Assembly: GCA_023101485.1 (NCBI GenBank)
Contig: LVZB01000020.1
Span: 1-42,952, forward strand
DNA length: 42,952 bases
From: Pasteurellaceae bacterium Macca
GTDB taxonomy: Bacteria; Pseudomonadota; Gammaproteobacteria; Enterobacterales; Pasteurellaceae
Reading direction: 5' to 3'
In this document: piece after piece, positions 34,510 to 42,952 of the stretch
Layout: every line of letters begins with the position of its first letter
Position numbering within the stretch: position 1 is the first letter of the stretch
The notes under the pieces: generated by a model
The model's database searches: none
The model's input: the letters and a program-made list of their open reading frames with translations, nothing else
Told to the model about the DNA's origin: nothing
Translations under genes and position numbers: made by a program

Positions 34510-34591
34510 GATCGGGTCGAGAGAACCTAATATAATACCCGAAAGGGAAATAAGTTCCGCCGTACTTGTATTCGGTAGTTGAAGCCTGATC
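34510..34591 (+). promoter_or_regulatory. Structured leader of antirepressor D
   Basis: GATCGGGT (34510-34517) pairs with GCCTGATC (34584-34591). It shares GGAAATAAGTTCCGCC with leader C, and the complementary segment for RNA D follows it. Confidence 0.65.
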
Positions 34592-34639
34592 GCCTACTAA
34601 GTGATCGTCTGAATTAACTAATAAATACAAGGTACAAAA

Positions 34640-35305
34640 ATGTCAAATCAAATCTCTACATTCAACTTCAAATCAAACCCTGTCCGTATTCAATCAATTA
34701 ACAATGAACCGTACTTCTGTTTATCAGATGTTTGTGATGTGCTTAATGTAAATCGTAGAAGTAGTGAAGCATTCCGATTGAATGAAAAGGGATGCAATAA
34801 AATTGCAACCCTTACAAACGGTGGAAAACAAGAAATCACATTCATCAACGAACCGAATTTATATCGGATCATATTCAGATCAAACAAAGCCGAAGCAGTC
34901 GAATTTCAAAACTGGGTATTTGAAGAAGTTTTACCGCAAATTCGTAAAACGGGACGCTATCAAGCCGAGCAAATCGCCCTACCCGACCCAGAGCCAAAAT
35001 ACAGTCGAGAACTAACCGAACGCCAATGGCTAAAACTCGCCAGTCTCTGGTTCGCCTGTTACAACAATCTTGAACTACTCGGCAAAATCTACAAACCCCT
35101 TGAAGCTCTCGGTTCACCCTACGGCGTAACTGCTTACACCCACGCTACCGAGTACCAAACTACGCTCGGAGCATTGCAACGCCTACTCGTGCCATTGCTT
35201 GCAGAGTTTGATGTCGATCCACGACAAGAAGCCCACTACTACCGAGCCTTACGCACTCTCAGAGAATACCAACCCAAAGGCTTAGGGGCAATCGTCCGCA
35301 TCTAA
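34640..35305 (+). CDS. Bro-N antirepressor D
   Basis: AAGG lies upstream of MSNQISTFNFKSNPV. Residues 5-112 are a Bro-N domain (VRIQSINNEPYFCLSDVCDV, INEPNLYRIIFRSNKAEAV, FEEVLPQIRKTGRY), similar to antirepressor C. The linker (AEQIALPDPEPKYS) lacks the uptake signal. The C-terminal domain (LTERQWLKLASLWFACYNNL, KPLEALGSPYGVTAYTHATE) follows the same pattern as the other three. The 221-residue protein is probably silenced by RNA D. Confidence 0.84.
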   Translation: MSNQISTFNFKSNPVRIQSINNEPYFCLSDVCDVLNVNRRSSEAFRLNEKGCNKIATLTNGGKQEITFINEPNLYRIIFRSNKAEAVEFQNWVFEEVLPQIRKTGRYQAEQIALPDPEPKYSRELTERQWLKLASLWFACYNNLELLGKIYKPLEALGSPYGVTAYTHATEYQTTLGALQRLLVPLLAEFDVDPRQEAHYYRALRTLREYQPKGLGAIVRI

Positions 35306-35324
35306 TTGCAAAAAATTCACCCAA

Positions 35325-35354
35325 TCCGACCGCTTGTATCCCCAAGCGGTCTTT
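35325..35354 (+). terminator. Uptake-signal terminator after antirepressor D
   Basis: GACCGCTTG and CAAGCGGTC around TATCCC, followed by TTTCTG. Confidence 0.75.
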
Positions 35355-35477
35355 CTGCTACCTAAAATTTAAGGAAACCCAATAAGATGAAATCAATGAC
35401 AGGATAATCACAAAAGTTAAGAATGGTGCGAAAATCACCCGATTATAGACTTTCGCTTAATAATGAAATGAACCAAC

Positions 35478-35499
35478 CCCACTGATGTGGGGTTTTGTT
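35478..35499 (+). terminator. Terminator before the AlpA gene
   Basis: CCCCAC-TGAT-GTGGGG followed by TTTTGTTTT. Confidence 0.75.
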
Positions 35500-35510
35500 T
35501 TGGAGGAAAT

Positions 35511-35690
35511 ATGGAAAATCAAATTACTCTACTAAGTAAAGAAAAAGTCATCAATATGACAAGCCTAAGCTACCCTACCATTTGGCGAATGATGAAAAAA
35601 GGCACATTCCCCAAAAGTGTCAGTGCCTCAAACCGTCGTGTAGCTTGGTTCGCAAAGGACATAGAGCAATGGCTTTCAGAAAGGGCTTAA
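35511..35690 (+). CDS. AlpA-like excisionase of the prophage
   Basis: GGAGG lies 5 bases before MENQITLLSKEK. The 59-residue protein is one AlpA/HTH_17 domain (VINMTSLSYPTIWRMMKKGTF, then SKSVSASNRRVAWFAKDIEQW-type end, seen as VSASNRRVAWFAKDIEQWL). It is convergent with the integrase and ends 2 bases from it, so it is a likely recombination direction factor. Confidence 0.85.
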   Translation: MENQITLLSKEKVINMTSLSYPTIWRMMKKGTFPKSVSASNRRVAWFAKDIEQWLSERA

Positions 35691-35692
35691 TA

Positions 35693-36892
35693 TTAAATTC
35701 CCTCGCCTTTAATCCATTCATCTACCTTATCCGCCCAAGCTTGCATCATCTCTCGTCTTTGAGTTTCGTACTCAGCCTTGTTATATACAGCTCGCACGCC
35801 TTGTTGCTCGTGGGCGAGGGATTTCTCAATCCAATCACTATTAAAACCCATTTCATGTAATAGCGTTGAGCCAGTTCTACGTAAATCGTGAACGGTGAAA
35901 TCATCAATTAACGGCTTTTCACGGTTGATGTACTTAATGCAATGATCAATCACCCGGTTAATTGAGCTATTCGCAATGGGTTTCCCTCTATTCGTTCGCC
36001 CAGGTAACAAGTATGGCGAACCTTCCGAATAAATTTGAAACGCTACTATTAAATCAAGCACCTGTTCTGACAGGTAGACATTATGCGCCCTTTTCGCTTT
36101 CATCCTTTCCGCAGGAATAGTCCACACCTTATTTTTGAAATCTACTTCATCCCAAGTTGCATGGATCAACTCACCCTTCCTTACCAGGGTCAGCAAAATA
36201 AATTTTACCGCCTTGCGTAAGGCAAAATCAGACTGCATTTCATCTAGGGCATTAAAGAATAAATGGATTTCCCTTGGTGATAACACTCGCTCGCGTTTTT
36301 TGAATGTGGCAATGGAAGAATTCGAAATTTCATCAGCTGGATTAGCATATTTATGCCCACGAGCAATCGCATAGCGATAAACGTTAGCAATTAAGTCTCG
36401 TACAAAAATAGCTGTTGAAGGTGCGCCACGATCTTTGATTTTTTCACAATGGCGACGAATTTCATCAGTGGTAATTTCCATCATCAAACGATTACCAAAA
36501 GTCTCTTTAATATCTCGTTCATAGGTTGCAACACGCAATGCCTTAGTGCTTTCCGCCAACTGAACATCTGCCAAATATTTTTCCGCAAAGACAGAAAAAC
36601 GCTCGGCATTGCGAATTTGATTTCTCGTATTGCGTTTTTCACCGGCTGGGGAAATCCCTTCACTCACTTGCTTACGAGCGATCATTAACCGCTCACGGGC
36701 TTCAGCCAAGTTAATTCCATCCGAGCCATACTTACCAATAGTGAGGGTTTCTCGTCTGCCGTTAATTCTATAATCATAACGGAATACCACCGAACCTGAT
36801 GTAAGCACTGCGACATAGAGCCCATCACGATCAGCAACCTTATAAATTTTTTCCTTTGGTTTCAAGGATTTAATTTTTGTATCTGTAAGCAT
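35693..36892 (-). CDS. int: Prophage tyrosine integrase
   Basis: The 399-residue recombinase has an N-terminal DUF4102 arm-binding domain (DTKIKSLKPKEKIYKVADRD, LTIGKYGSDGINLAEARERL), a core-binding part around 100-190, and catalytic residues Arg in TLVRKGELIHATW, His-x-x-Arg in HDLRRTGSTLLHEMG, His in LAHEQQG and Tyr in VRAVYNKAEY. It reads away from guaA. It would insert the phage at the guaA end. Intact. Confidence 0.94.
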   Translation of the reverse strand: MLTDTKIKSLKPKEKIYKVADRDGLYVAVLTSGSVVFRYDYRINGRRETLTIGKYGSDGINLAEARERLMIARKQVSEGISPAGEKRNTRNQIRNAERFSVFAEKYLADVQLAESTKALRVATYERDIKETFGNRLMMEITTDEIRRHCEKIKDRGAPSTAIFVRDLIANVYRYAIARGHKYANPADEISNSSIATFKKRERVLSPREIHLFFNALDEMQSDFALRKAVKFILLTLVRKGELIHATWDEVDFKNKVWTIPAERMKAKRAHNVYLSEQVLDLIVAFQIYSEGSPYLLPGRTNRGKPIANSSINRVIDHCIKYINREKPLIDDFTVHDLRRTGSTLLHEMGFNSDWIEKSLAHEQQGVRAVYNKAEYETQRREMMQAWADKVDEWIKGEGI

Positions 36893-37097
36893 ATCATACC
36901 GCTAAAAGTACCGTCATTCACCTGACGGTATTTTCACTATATTTTTGGCTTAATGCAAGTTGATACCGTCAAAAACACCGTCAAAAATTTGAAATACTAT
37001 GAAATGCTATGAAACGTTATGAAATGAATAAAGCCCCTAAATACGGGGATTTGAGGCTATTTTGAAATGTTATGAAACGTTCTGAAACGTCGGTTTT
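36893..37097. other. Attachment region beside guaA
   Basis: It contains ACCGTCA-type repeats in both directions near 36908-36988 and several TATGAAAYG / GAAACGTT direct repeats at 37002-37090, likely arm-type integrase sites. The core is probably in the last bases of guaA, but the left junction is outside the window, so it cannot be defined. Confidence 0.5.
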
Positions 37098-38669
37098 TTA
37101 TTCCCATTCAATCGTTGCTGGGGGCTTTCCGCTGACGTCATACACCACGCGGGAAATGCCATTAACTTCATTGATAATGCGGTTGGAGATTTTACCTAAC
37201 AAATCGTAAGGTAAATGCGCCCAATGTGCGGTCATAAAGTCAATGGTTTCAACTGCACGGAGAGAAACAACCCAGTCATATTTACGGCCGTCACCCATCA
37301 CGCCCACCGATTTTACGGGGAGAAAGACGGTGAATGCTTGGCTAACTTTGTAATACCAATCGGCAGCGTGTAGCTCTTCCATAAAAATGGCGTCTGCACG
37401 GCGGACTAATTCACAGTACTCTTTTTTCACTTCGCCAAGCACGCGCACACCTAAACCCGGCCCTGGGAATGGGTGGCGGTTAAGCATTTCAGCGGGTAAA
37501 CCAAGGGCTAAGCCGATTTTACGCACCTCATCTTTAAAGAGTTCGCGAAGGGGTTCAACTAAACCGAGTTTCATATAATCAGGCAATCCCCCCACATTGT
37601 GGTGAGATTTGATGACGTGGGCTTTACCAGTTTTGCTAGCAGCAGATTCAATCACATCAGGGTAAATTGTGCCTTGGGCTAACCATTTCACGTTGGTGAG
37701 TTTTTTCGATTCATCGTCAAAGACATCCACGAACACTTTACCAATGATTTTACGTTTGGCTTCGGGTTCGCTTTCGCCAGCAAGGGCGGAGAGGAAACGG
37801 TCTTCCGCATCCACACGAATAATGTTTAAGCCGAATTTATCGCCAAACATTTCCATGACTTGATCCCCTTCGTTTAAACGAAGTAAGCCGTTATCCACGA
37901 AAACGCAGTGTAGATTTTTGCCGATAGCACGGTGTAATAATAATGCCGTTACGGAAGAATCCACGCCACCAGATAAGCCTAAAATGACTTCATCATCGCC
38001 GACTTGGGCTTTAATGCGTGCGACGGCATCTTCAATAATATTTTCTGCTGTCCATTTTGTTTCACAGCCACAGATGCCAACCACAAAGTTTTTCAATAAA
38101 GCCAAGCCACTTTTGGTGTGAGTCACTTCGGGGTGGAATTGCACGCCATAGAAACGGCGGTTTTCATCAGACATCGCCGCAATCGGGCAAGTTGGGGTGA
38201 TACCGGTAATTTGGAAATTTTCAGGTAGGCGGGTCACTTTATCCCCGTGGCTCATCCAAACATCTAGTTGTGGCTGATTTGAGGTTAAATGATCATTGAG
38301 GTTAGCAAACAGGCTATCCGTTGCGGTGAGATCCACCGAGGCGTAGCCAAATTCACGGTGGTCGGAAGTTTCCGTTAAACCGCCAAGTTGCATCGCCATT
38401 GTTTGCATACCATAACAGATACCCAATACCGGCACGCCTGCGTTAAAGACATATTCTGGCGCACGAGGGCTATTGGCTTCTGTGGTACTTTCTGGGCCAC
38501 CAGAAAGAATAATCCCTGTTGGGTTAAATTCGCGAATTTGTGCTTCTGTTACGTCCCACGCCCAAAGTTCGCAATAAACGCCAATTTCACGCACACGGCG
38601 CGCAATCAGTTGAGTATATTGGGAACCGAAGTCCAAAATAAGGATTTTATGTTGATGAATGTTGTTCAT
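37098..38669 (-). CDS. guaA: GMP synthase (glutamine-hydrolysing)
   Basis: GuaA makes GMP from XMP, ATP and glutamine. The start [19 protein letters not shown] at 38669 gives 523 residues, near the E. coli length (525). The glutamine amidotransferase half has the nucleophile Cys in [10 protein letters not shown] and the HPE of FHPEVTHT. The synthetase half has the P-loop [15 protein letters not shown] and ends with the family's PPATIEWE. Everything is intact although a prophage sits at its 3' end, so the insertion restored the coding end. Confidence 0.98.
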   Translation of the reverse strand: MNNIHQHKILILDFGSQYTQLIARRVREIGVYCELWAWDVTEAQIREFNPTGIILSGGPESTTEANSPRAPEYVFNAGVPVLGICYGMQTMAMQLGGLTETSDHREFGYASVDLTATDSLFANLNDHLTSNQPQLDVWMSHGDKVTRLPENFQITGITPTCPIAAMSDENRRFYGVQFHPEVTHTKSGLALLKNFVVGICGCETKWTAENIIEDAVARIKAQVGDDEVILGLSGGVDSSVTALLLHRAIGKNLHCVFVDNGLLRLNEGDQVMEMFGDKFGLNIIRVDAEDRFLSALAGESEPEAKRKIIGKVFVDVFDDESKKLTNVKWLAQGTIYPDVIESAASKTGKAHVIKSHHNVGGLPDYMKLGLVEPLRELFKDEVRKIGLALGLPAEMLNRHPFPGPGLGVRVLGEVKKEYCELVRRADAIFMEELHAADWYYKVSQAFTVFLPVKSVGVMGDGRKYDWVVSLRAVETIDFMTAHWAHLPYDLLGKISNRIINEVNGISRVVYDVSGKPPATIEWE

Positions 38670-38739
38670 GACGTCTTTTTTCCAACCGTTAAAAAAATGG
38701 CGCATTATGCCTGAAATTCGGCATTTTTGCTATAAGAAA

Positions 38740-38774
38740 AATACTCAGCAAAGGGCTTCACTGAGTATTTTTAA
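38740..38774. terminator. Bidirectional terminator between yafJ and guaA
   Basis: AATACTCAG and CTGAGTATT pair around a 13-base loop with T runs on both strands. Confidence 0.75.
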
Positions 38775-38820
38775 GGGATTTATGCAGGGAGAAAAAACAC
38801 GTTTTCTCCCCATTTAGGGC

Positions 38821-39621
38821 TTAAACGTGGGGCTTACACTCTGGTAATGTTCCCTCGATTTCGTACAAGACTTCCCCCTCTTTAAAAAAGACGTAACCAC
38901 CGTTTTTCATTTTTGTCCATTGCTCATTTTTTGTCAGTGGTTGCGTGGTAATAATGGTCACTTTATCCTGTTCTTGGGTATATTCACGGAAGTCAATCAC
39001 CACATCATCATCCCGCAATGCCGTGCCAAAAGGGGCTTTACGGGTGACATAGTGTAAATTCGTGGAACAGCGAGCGATCATCCATTCGCCATTGGAAAGG
39101 ATAAAATTAAACACGCCAGATTGGGCAAGCTCACTGGTAAATTCAATAATGGCATCAAAGATCGCTTTTTCACTGGGTTTTTGCGGAAAACGGGCTTTCA
39201 AACTGGCCGCAAGGCAACAAAAAGCGGCTTCGGAATCCGTGCTACCAATGGGTTGATAATGATTATTCGGGCAAACGGTAACGCCCTCTAAAGTGCCATT
39301 ATGGGCAAAAACCCAATTTTCGCCCCAAATTTCCCGAATAAATGGGTGTGTATTTTCAAGATTCACATCCCCTCGTGTCGCTTTACGAATATGGGCAATC
39401 ACGTTAAAAGACTTAATACGGTATTGATTGACCAAATCAGCCATGGGTGACGAAGCCCCGGGGCGATTATCACGGAAAATACGCACCCCTTTGCCCTCAA
39501 AAAACGCGATACCGAAACCGTCAGTATGGTGATCCGTTAGCCCACCACGACGACGAAAGCCCTCAAAGGAAAAGGTAATATCCGTTGGGGGTTTGCAATT
39601 CATTCCTAATAATTGACACAT
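38821..39621 (-). CDS. yafJ: Class II glutamine amidotransferase (YafJ)
   Basis: The start MCQLLGMNC at 39621 is required to place Cys2 as the N-terminal nucleophile; the longer frame cannot do so. The 266-residue protein has GFRRRGGLTDHHTDGFGIAF, AHIRKATRGDVNLENTHPF and FAHNGTLEGV (the Asn-Gly oxyanion hole), matching YafJ/YlmG-type Ntn hydrolases. The physiological substrate is not firmly known. The gene is followed by terminators and preceded by an inverted uptake-signal pair. Confidence 0.93.
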   Translation of the reverse strand: MCQLLGMNCKPPTDITFSFEGFRRRGGLTDHHTDGFGIAFFEGKGVRIFRDNRPGASSPMADLVNQYRIKSFNVIAHIRKATRGDVNLENTHPFIREIWGENWVFAHNGTLEGVTVCPNNHYQPIGSTDSEAAFCCLAASLKARFPQKPSEKAIFDAIIEFTSELAQSGVFNFILSNGEWMIARCSTNLHYVTRKAPFGTALRDDDVVIDFREYTQEQDKVTIITTQPLTKNEQWTKMKNGGYVFFKEGEVLYEIEGTLPECKPHV

Positions 39622-39675
39622 AATAGACTTCTTTTTAATTAAAGGCAGAGCCAGCACTGGCTGTGCAAAATGTTG

Positions 39676-39722
39676 CGAAAAAACGACCGCTTGCAAAGCC
39701 CCAAAATGCCCCGACAAGCGGT
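39676..39722 (-). terminator. Uptake-signal terminator after znuB
   Basis: On the minus strand GACCGCTTG and CAAGCGGTC pair around a long loop, followed by GTTTTTTC, ending the znu operon. Confidence 0.7.
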
Positions 39723-39791
39723 CAAATTTAAACGAAATTTTGCACAAATATCAAGAGTACAAATGCAAAATTTTGTAAGGCTTCTCGCCTT

Positions 39792-40577
39792 TTAATTCGG
39801 GGCTTTTTTAACGAGTGAAAGGAAAAACAGCCCCCCCGCACAAACCACCACCGAAGGCCCTGCCGGCGTGTCTTTCATCGCGGAGAAAACAGCCCACCAC
39901 TGATCGCTAAGAGGCTAACCAAAATGGCATAAATCACCATCATTTCAGGGGTACGCGCAAAACGGCGTGCCGTGGCAGCGGGGATAATCAGCAATGACGT
40001 AATAATCAACGCTCCCACGAATTTCATACTCAACGCAATCGTCACGGCAGTTAATAACATTAACAACAAACGTAACCGTGAAACATTCAACCCTTCAATC
40101 TGTGCCAATTCAGGGCTAATGGTTATCGCCAACAGTTTTTGCCAAAAAACGAGAAGCACGCTGGCAATCGCCACCACCGCTGCTGCAATCAAGCCCACAT
40201 CTTGAAAATCCAAGGCGAGGAGATCACCAAAGAGGTAGGACATTAAATCCACACGCACGTTATCGAGCAAGCTAATCGTAATAACCCCAAGGGAAAGGCT
40301 ACAATGAGCGACGATACCAAGAATGGTATCCACCGCGTGGTGAGAACGTTGCTCTAACCAAACCAACGCGAGGGCGAGAAGCACGGTCATTCCAATCACG
40401 GTGATATAGGGATCGAGTTGTAAGAAGATCCCCAAGGCAACCCCTAATAACGCCGAATGGGCAAGGGTATCGCCAAAATACGCCATTTTTTCGCCACACC
40501 ACAAAAGCCCCTAAGGGCGCAGTAATAAAAGTTAATAACGAACCTGCCAACCACGCAGGGAAAATGATTTCAAACAT
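39792..40577 (-). pseudogene. znuB: Zinc ABC transporter permease ZnuB, two frameshifts
   Basis: ZnuB is the membrane part of the high-affinity zinc importer. The reading begins [15 protein letters not shown] and shifts at a run of six A residues (minus strand, 40486-40491): with five, WRKMAYFGDTLAHSALLGVA continues as in the family. The main part then ends early at GGLFSPR; adding one T near 39886 restores [14 protein letters not shown] to a stop at 39792. The repaired length is 261 residues, the same as E. coli ZnuB. Run-length changes of this kind suggest sequencing error, but loss of function is possible. Confidence 0.85.
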
Positions 40578-41372
40578 TAGTGCTTTCCTTGACTACATTG
40601 ACAGACATCGCCGTGGAGATCGTGATGATGATTATGGCGATGGGAATAAAACGCCACATTATTGGCAAATTGATCGCCAAAAAGTGAATAAAACTGGGAT
40701 CGGCAGAAACCGCTTCCGGCGTGCCGGCACAACAGATATGGCGGTTAATACAAAGCACTTCATCGGTATTTGCCATTACGATATTCAGATCGTGGAAACC
40801 ATTAAAATTGCACAATTCAGCCAGCTTCGGGTTTGATTTAACAGTTGATAGAGTTCCGTTTGCCCTGTAATATCTACCCCTTGCATTGGCTCATCAAGCA
40901 CAAGCAGTTGCGGTTTATCGAGAATCGCCCGCGCTAACAGCACCCGTTGTAACTCTCCGCCGGAGAGTTTTTGCATACTATTTCCCACTAAATGGCGAAT
41001 AGAAAAAAGGGTTAAGGCTTGATCAATATCGGCTTTCTCCACTTTCGGTTTCAGTGACAGAAATTTCTCAACAGTGACCGGAATAGAGGGATCGAGGTGC
41101 AATTTTTGTGGCACATAGCCGATTTTTAAGCCCTTTTGATGCACTACTTTGCCGGAGGTCGGTTTGAGTAATTTCAGCAAGACTTTCAGCAAGGTTGATT
41201 TGCCCCCGCCATTTGGGCCCACAATCGTGGTAATCGTATTCGGATAAATGCGTAAATGGATATTCTGTAAGACATTTTGCCGATTAAACACCACGTTAAT
41301 TTGTGACAGTTCAATAAGGGGAGGTAAAGTGGATTTTGCCCGTTGCCAAGGTCGGATCTGCTGAATTTGCAT
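40577..41372 (-). pseudogene. znuC: Zinc ABC transporter ATPase ZnuC, two frameshifts
   Basis: The start [10 protein letters not shown] gives an ABC ATPase with Walker [13 protein letters not shown]-loop GYVPQKLHL, signature [14 protein letters not shown] and Walker [13 protein letters not shown]. The frame then breaks at VSTI; one more C (near 40796) gives [19 protein letters not shown] with the switch His. A second break at HFLAI, repaired by one T, gives [20 protein letters not shown] and a stop overlapping the znuB start. The repaired protein is 265 residues. The ZnuC-type His-rich end survives only after repair. Confidence 0.85.
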
Positions 41373-41516
41373 GACAATAAAAAAATTAAGGGAATTAAGT
41401 TCGGCAAAGTAGCCTATTTTTCCCGATTTGACAAGAAATCTCATTGAATTTTTCGCCATAGTAACAGTCTATGTTCGCTATACTATAAAAAATATCAATA
41501 ATAATAGGATAATAAT

Positions 41517-42952
41517 TTGAAATACGTTATTTTTGCCCGCGACCGTAAACGGAAAAAAAACCGTCTGAAAGCCTTTATCTTTTTATTGGCATTACTATCG
41601 CTCTTCCTCGGCATCGTGATGGTTTTAAAAAGCCAAAATACGGTTTTTCCTACTTCACCACGCTCTGGGAAGAGCCTTCCTATAGCGAAGGAAAAGATTG
41701 ATGCGCTTCCACCACAACATTCGACCATACTTTCTGAAGAATCTGAAAATACACAGGCAAAGGATAATCAAGATAACCACGAAGATGATAAAAATGTTAC
41801 GGAGAAAAATCGTCTAACAAACGTACAAGAACAATCTCCTACAGAAGTAGCATCTAAACAAGAGGAAAATGCGCTTCATCATGAGCCCACTTATATCGAT
41901 ATTGATGTTTTAGCCTCTGAAAAAGAAGATAGCTCTCATGCCCAACATGTGGATGAAACCGCAACTTCTTATGAAGATGATCTTGATGAAGACGATACCT
42001 TCGAAACAAATAACAATACAGCGACAGAAAACACAAAAAACAGCACAGAAAATACAACCTTAGCCCAAAATCCAACAAATGAAATAAGCCATTCAACAAA
42101 TAATGGTGAACCACTTCCACCAGAAGCAGAAAATGCGTTGAATGATTTTTTATCCGTTGCCGATCAGGCAATCCGTATTCAAAACCAGTTTAGTTATACC
42201 GTCACTCGTGGAGATACATTAAAAGATGTCTTAGAACAGTCCGGCGTGAGTAATGCGACTGCTCATGCTTTAGAAAAGCATTTTCCACAATTAGCGTCTT
42301 TACAATCAGGGCAACAATTTTATTGGATTTTAGACAGCACGGCGAATTGGAATACATGAATTGGTTAGTTTCAGAAAAGAAGAAAAAATCTTTGAGCGTA
42401 CAAATAAAAATCAATTTGCGGTTCAAACCATTCAAAAAAAGGTATCTGGCAACAAGATGTGGTACATGGCACTATCAATAATGACTTTAATTCCAGTTTA
42501 AAAGAAGTTGGCTTATCTCAACGACAAATTAATCAATTAGCGAATGGTTTACAGTGGCAAATTTCTACCAATAAATTGAAGAAAGGAGACCGTTTTGCCA
42601 TTTTAGTCAAGCGAGAGTACCTCAATGGAAAGGTGACGGATTTAGGTAATGTAGAAGCAATCCATATTATCAGTGGCAATAAAAGTTACTACGCTATTCA
42701 AGCGGATAACGGACGTTATTACAGCCGTCATGGAGAAACTCTCGGTAAAGGTTTTGCCCGTTATCCATTACAATTTATACCACGGACATCCTCTCCTTTT
42801 AACCCTCGGCGTTTACATCCAGTCACACACCGGATATCCCACATAAAGGCGTCGATCTCGCCGTCCCTGCGGGTACATTAGTTATTGCACCTGCGGATGG
42901 CATTGTCGAACGGGTTGCTTACCAAGCAAATGGTGCAGGAAAATACCTTAAA
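41517..42952 (+). pseudogene. MepM/YebA-like murein endopeptidase, frameshifted, 3' end outside
   Basis: The gene starts at TTG 41517 with AGGA upstream, divergent from znuC as in related genomes. It has one membrane segment ([20 protein letters not shown]), an acidic, Asn/Thr-rich linker to about residue 205, a LysM/OapA-like part ([19 protein letters not shown]), then breaks at 42342. Further single-base shifts near 42379, 42434 and 42840 are needed to join VHGTINNDFNSSLKEVGLS, FNPRRLHPVTHRI and GVDLAVPAGTLVIAPADGIV, the M23 peptidase domain. All are run-length losses. The C-terminus lies past the window. Confidence 0.8.

Larger units (their letters stand above)
1..37097. mobile_element. 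Lambda-like prophage (left end outside the window)
   Basis: A continuous set of phage genes runs from a portal gene cut by the left edge to a tyrosine integrase beside guaA. Gene order is lambdoid: late genes, Q, nin-like genes, P, O, a CII-like gene, Cro, CI, then an early operon with recombination genes and integrase. The right boundary is placed between the integrase and the guaA stop because integrase and attachment site normally lie together; the core site itself cannot be read without the left end. A second, smaller element is inserted inside it at 19778-27554. Confidence 0.93.

Noticed and set aside
38388-38714. Plus-strand frame of 108 codons
   Set aside because: Antisense shadow of guaA.
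40299-40836. Short open frames on both strands as new small genes
   Set aside because: They are pieces of znuB and znuC split by frameshifts, or their shadows.

Overview
The window is a Pasteurellaceae chromosome segment made mostly of one lambda-like prophage, with host genes at the right edge. Three things point to the family. Uptake-signal cores of the ACAAGCGGT type recur throughout, often as inverted pairs that double as terminators. The right edge carries guaA, yafJ, znuB, znuC and a mepM-like gene. The phage genes match Haemophilus/Actinobacillus/Mannheimia-type lambdoids. The ACAAGCGGT-type uptake core suggests the Actinobacillus/Mannheimia side of the family; the species cannot be fixed.

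Pr립hage, minus strand (1-12922, read right to left): Cro, a YmfL/CII-like regulator, a Rha-type antirepressor, replication genes O (with origin iterons inside it) and P, Dam methylase, DUF1367, then the nin-like region (zinc ribbon, 27-aa membrane protein, YbcO-like nuclease, RusA), antiterminator Q, a tRNA-Trp, a lysis cassette (holin, M15 endolysin, Rz/Rz1), HNH nuclease, terminase and portal. The portal runs off the left edge. On the plus strand inside this arm are a HicAB toxin-antitoxin pair and a KilA-N antirepressor.

Immunity region (12922-16440): CI repressor with three evenly spaced operators, a relic of a second CI end, an ImmA/IrrE-PIN toxin-antitoxin pair, and a leftward-type early promoter with matching operators and a boxA.

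Prophage, plus strand (15800-35690): duplicated structured repeats, small lipoproteins, a Panacea/membrane-protein pair, an AntA antirepressor, a 7.8-kb inserted satellite (19778-27554), RecT, a Bro-N antirepressor, YqaJ-type exonuclease, a C5 methyltransferase with an overprinted gene, a MazG-like protein, an Ibs-like type I toxin with a probable antisense RNA, a DUF4760 membrane protein, a second Bro-N antirepressor, AlpA and the integrase. The integrase lies beside the 3' end of guaA, the probable attachment gene.

The most unusual system is a family of four C4-type antisense RNA/antirepressor modules (near 7.7, 18.4, 28.9 and 34.4 kb). Each has a TTGACA promoter, a short terminated RNA, a structured leader with sequence complementary to that RNA, and an antirepressor. 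The antirepressors combine different N-terminal DNA-binding domains with a related C-terminal region, and in three of them the joint is encoded by an uptake signal. The inserted satellite has its own integrase, an Ash-like gene, a small-terminase-like protein, AlpA, a winged-helix Rep candidate with four palindromic iterons, and HigBA.

Host edge (37098-42952): guaA and yafJ are intact, but znuB, znuC and the mepM-like gene carry about eight single-base run-length indels, which look like sequencing errors or recent decay.
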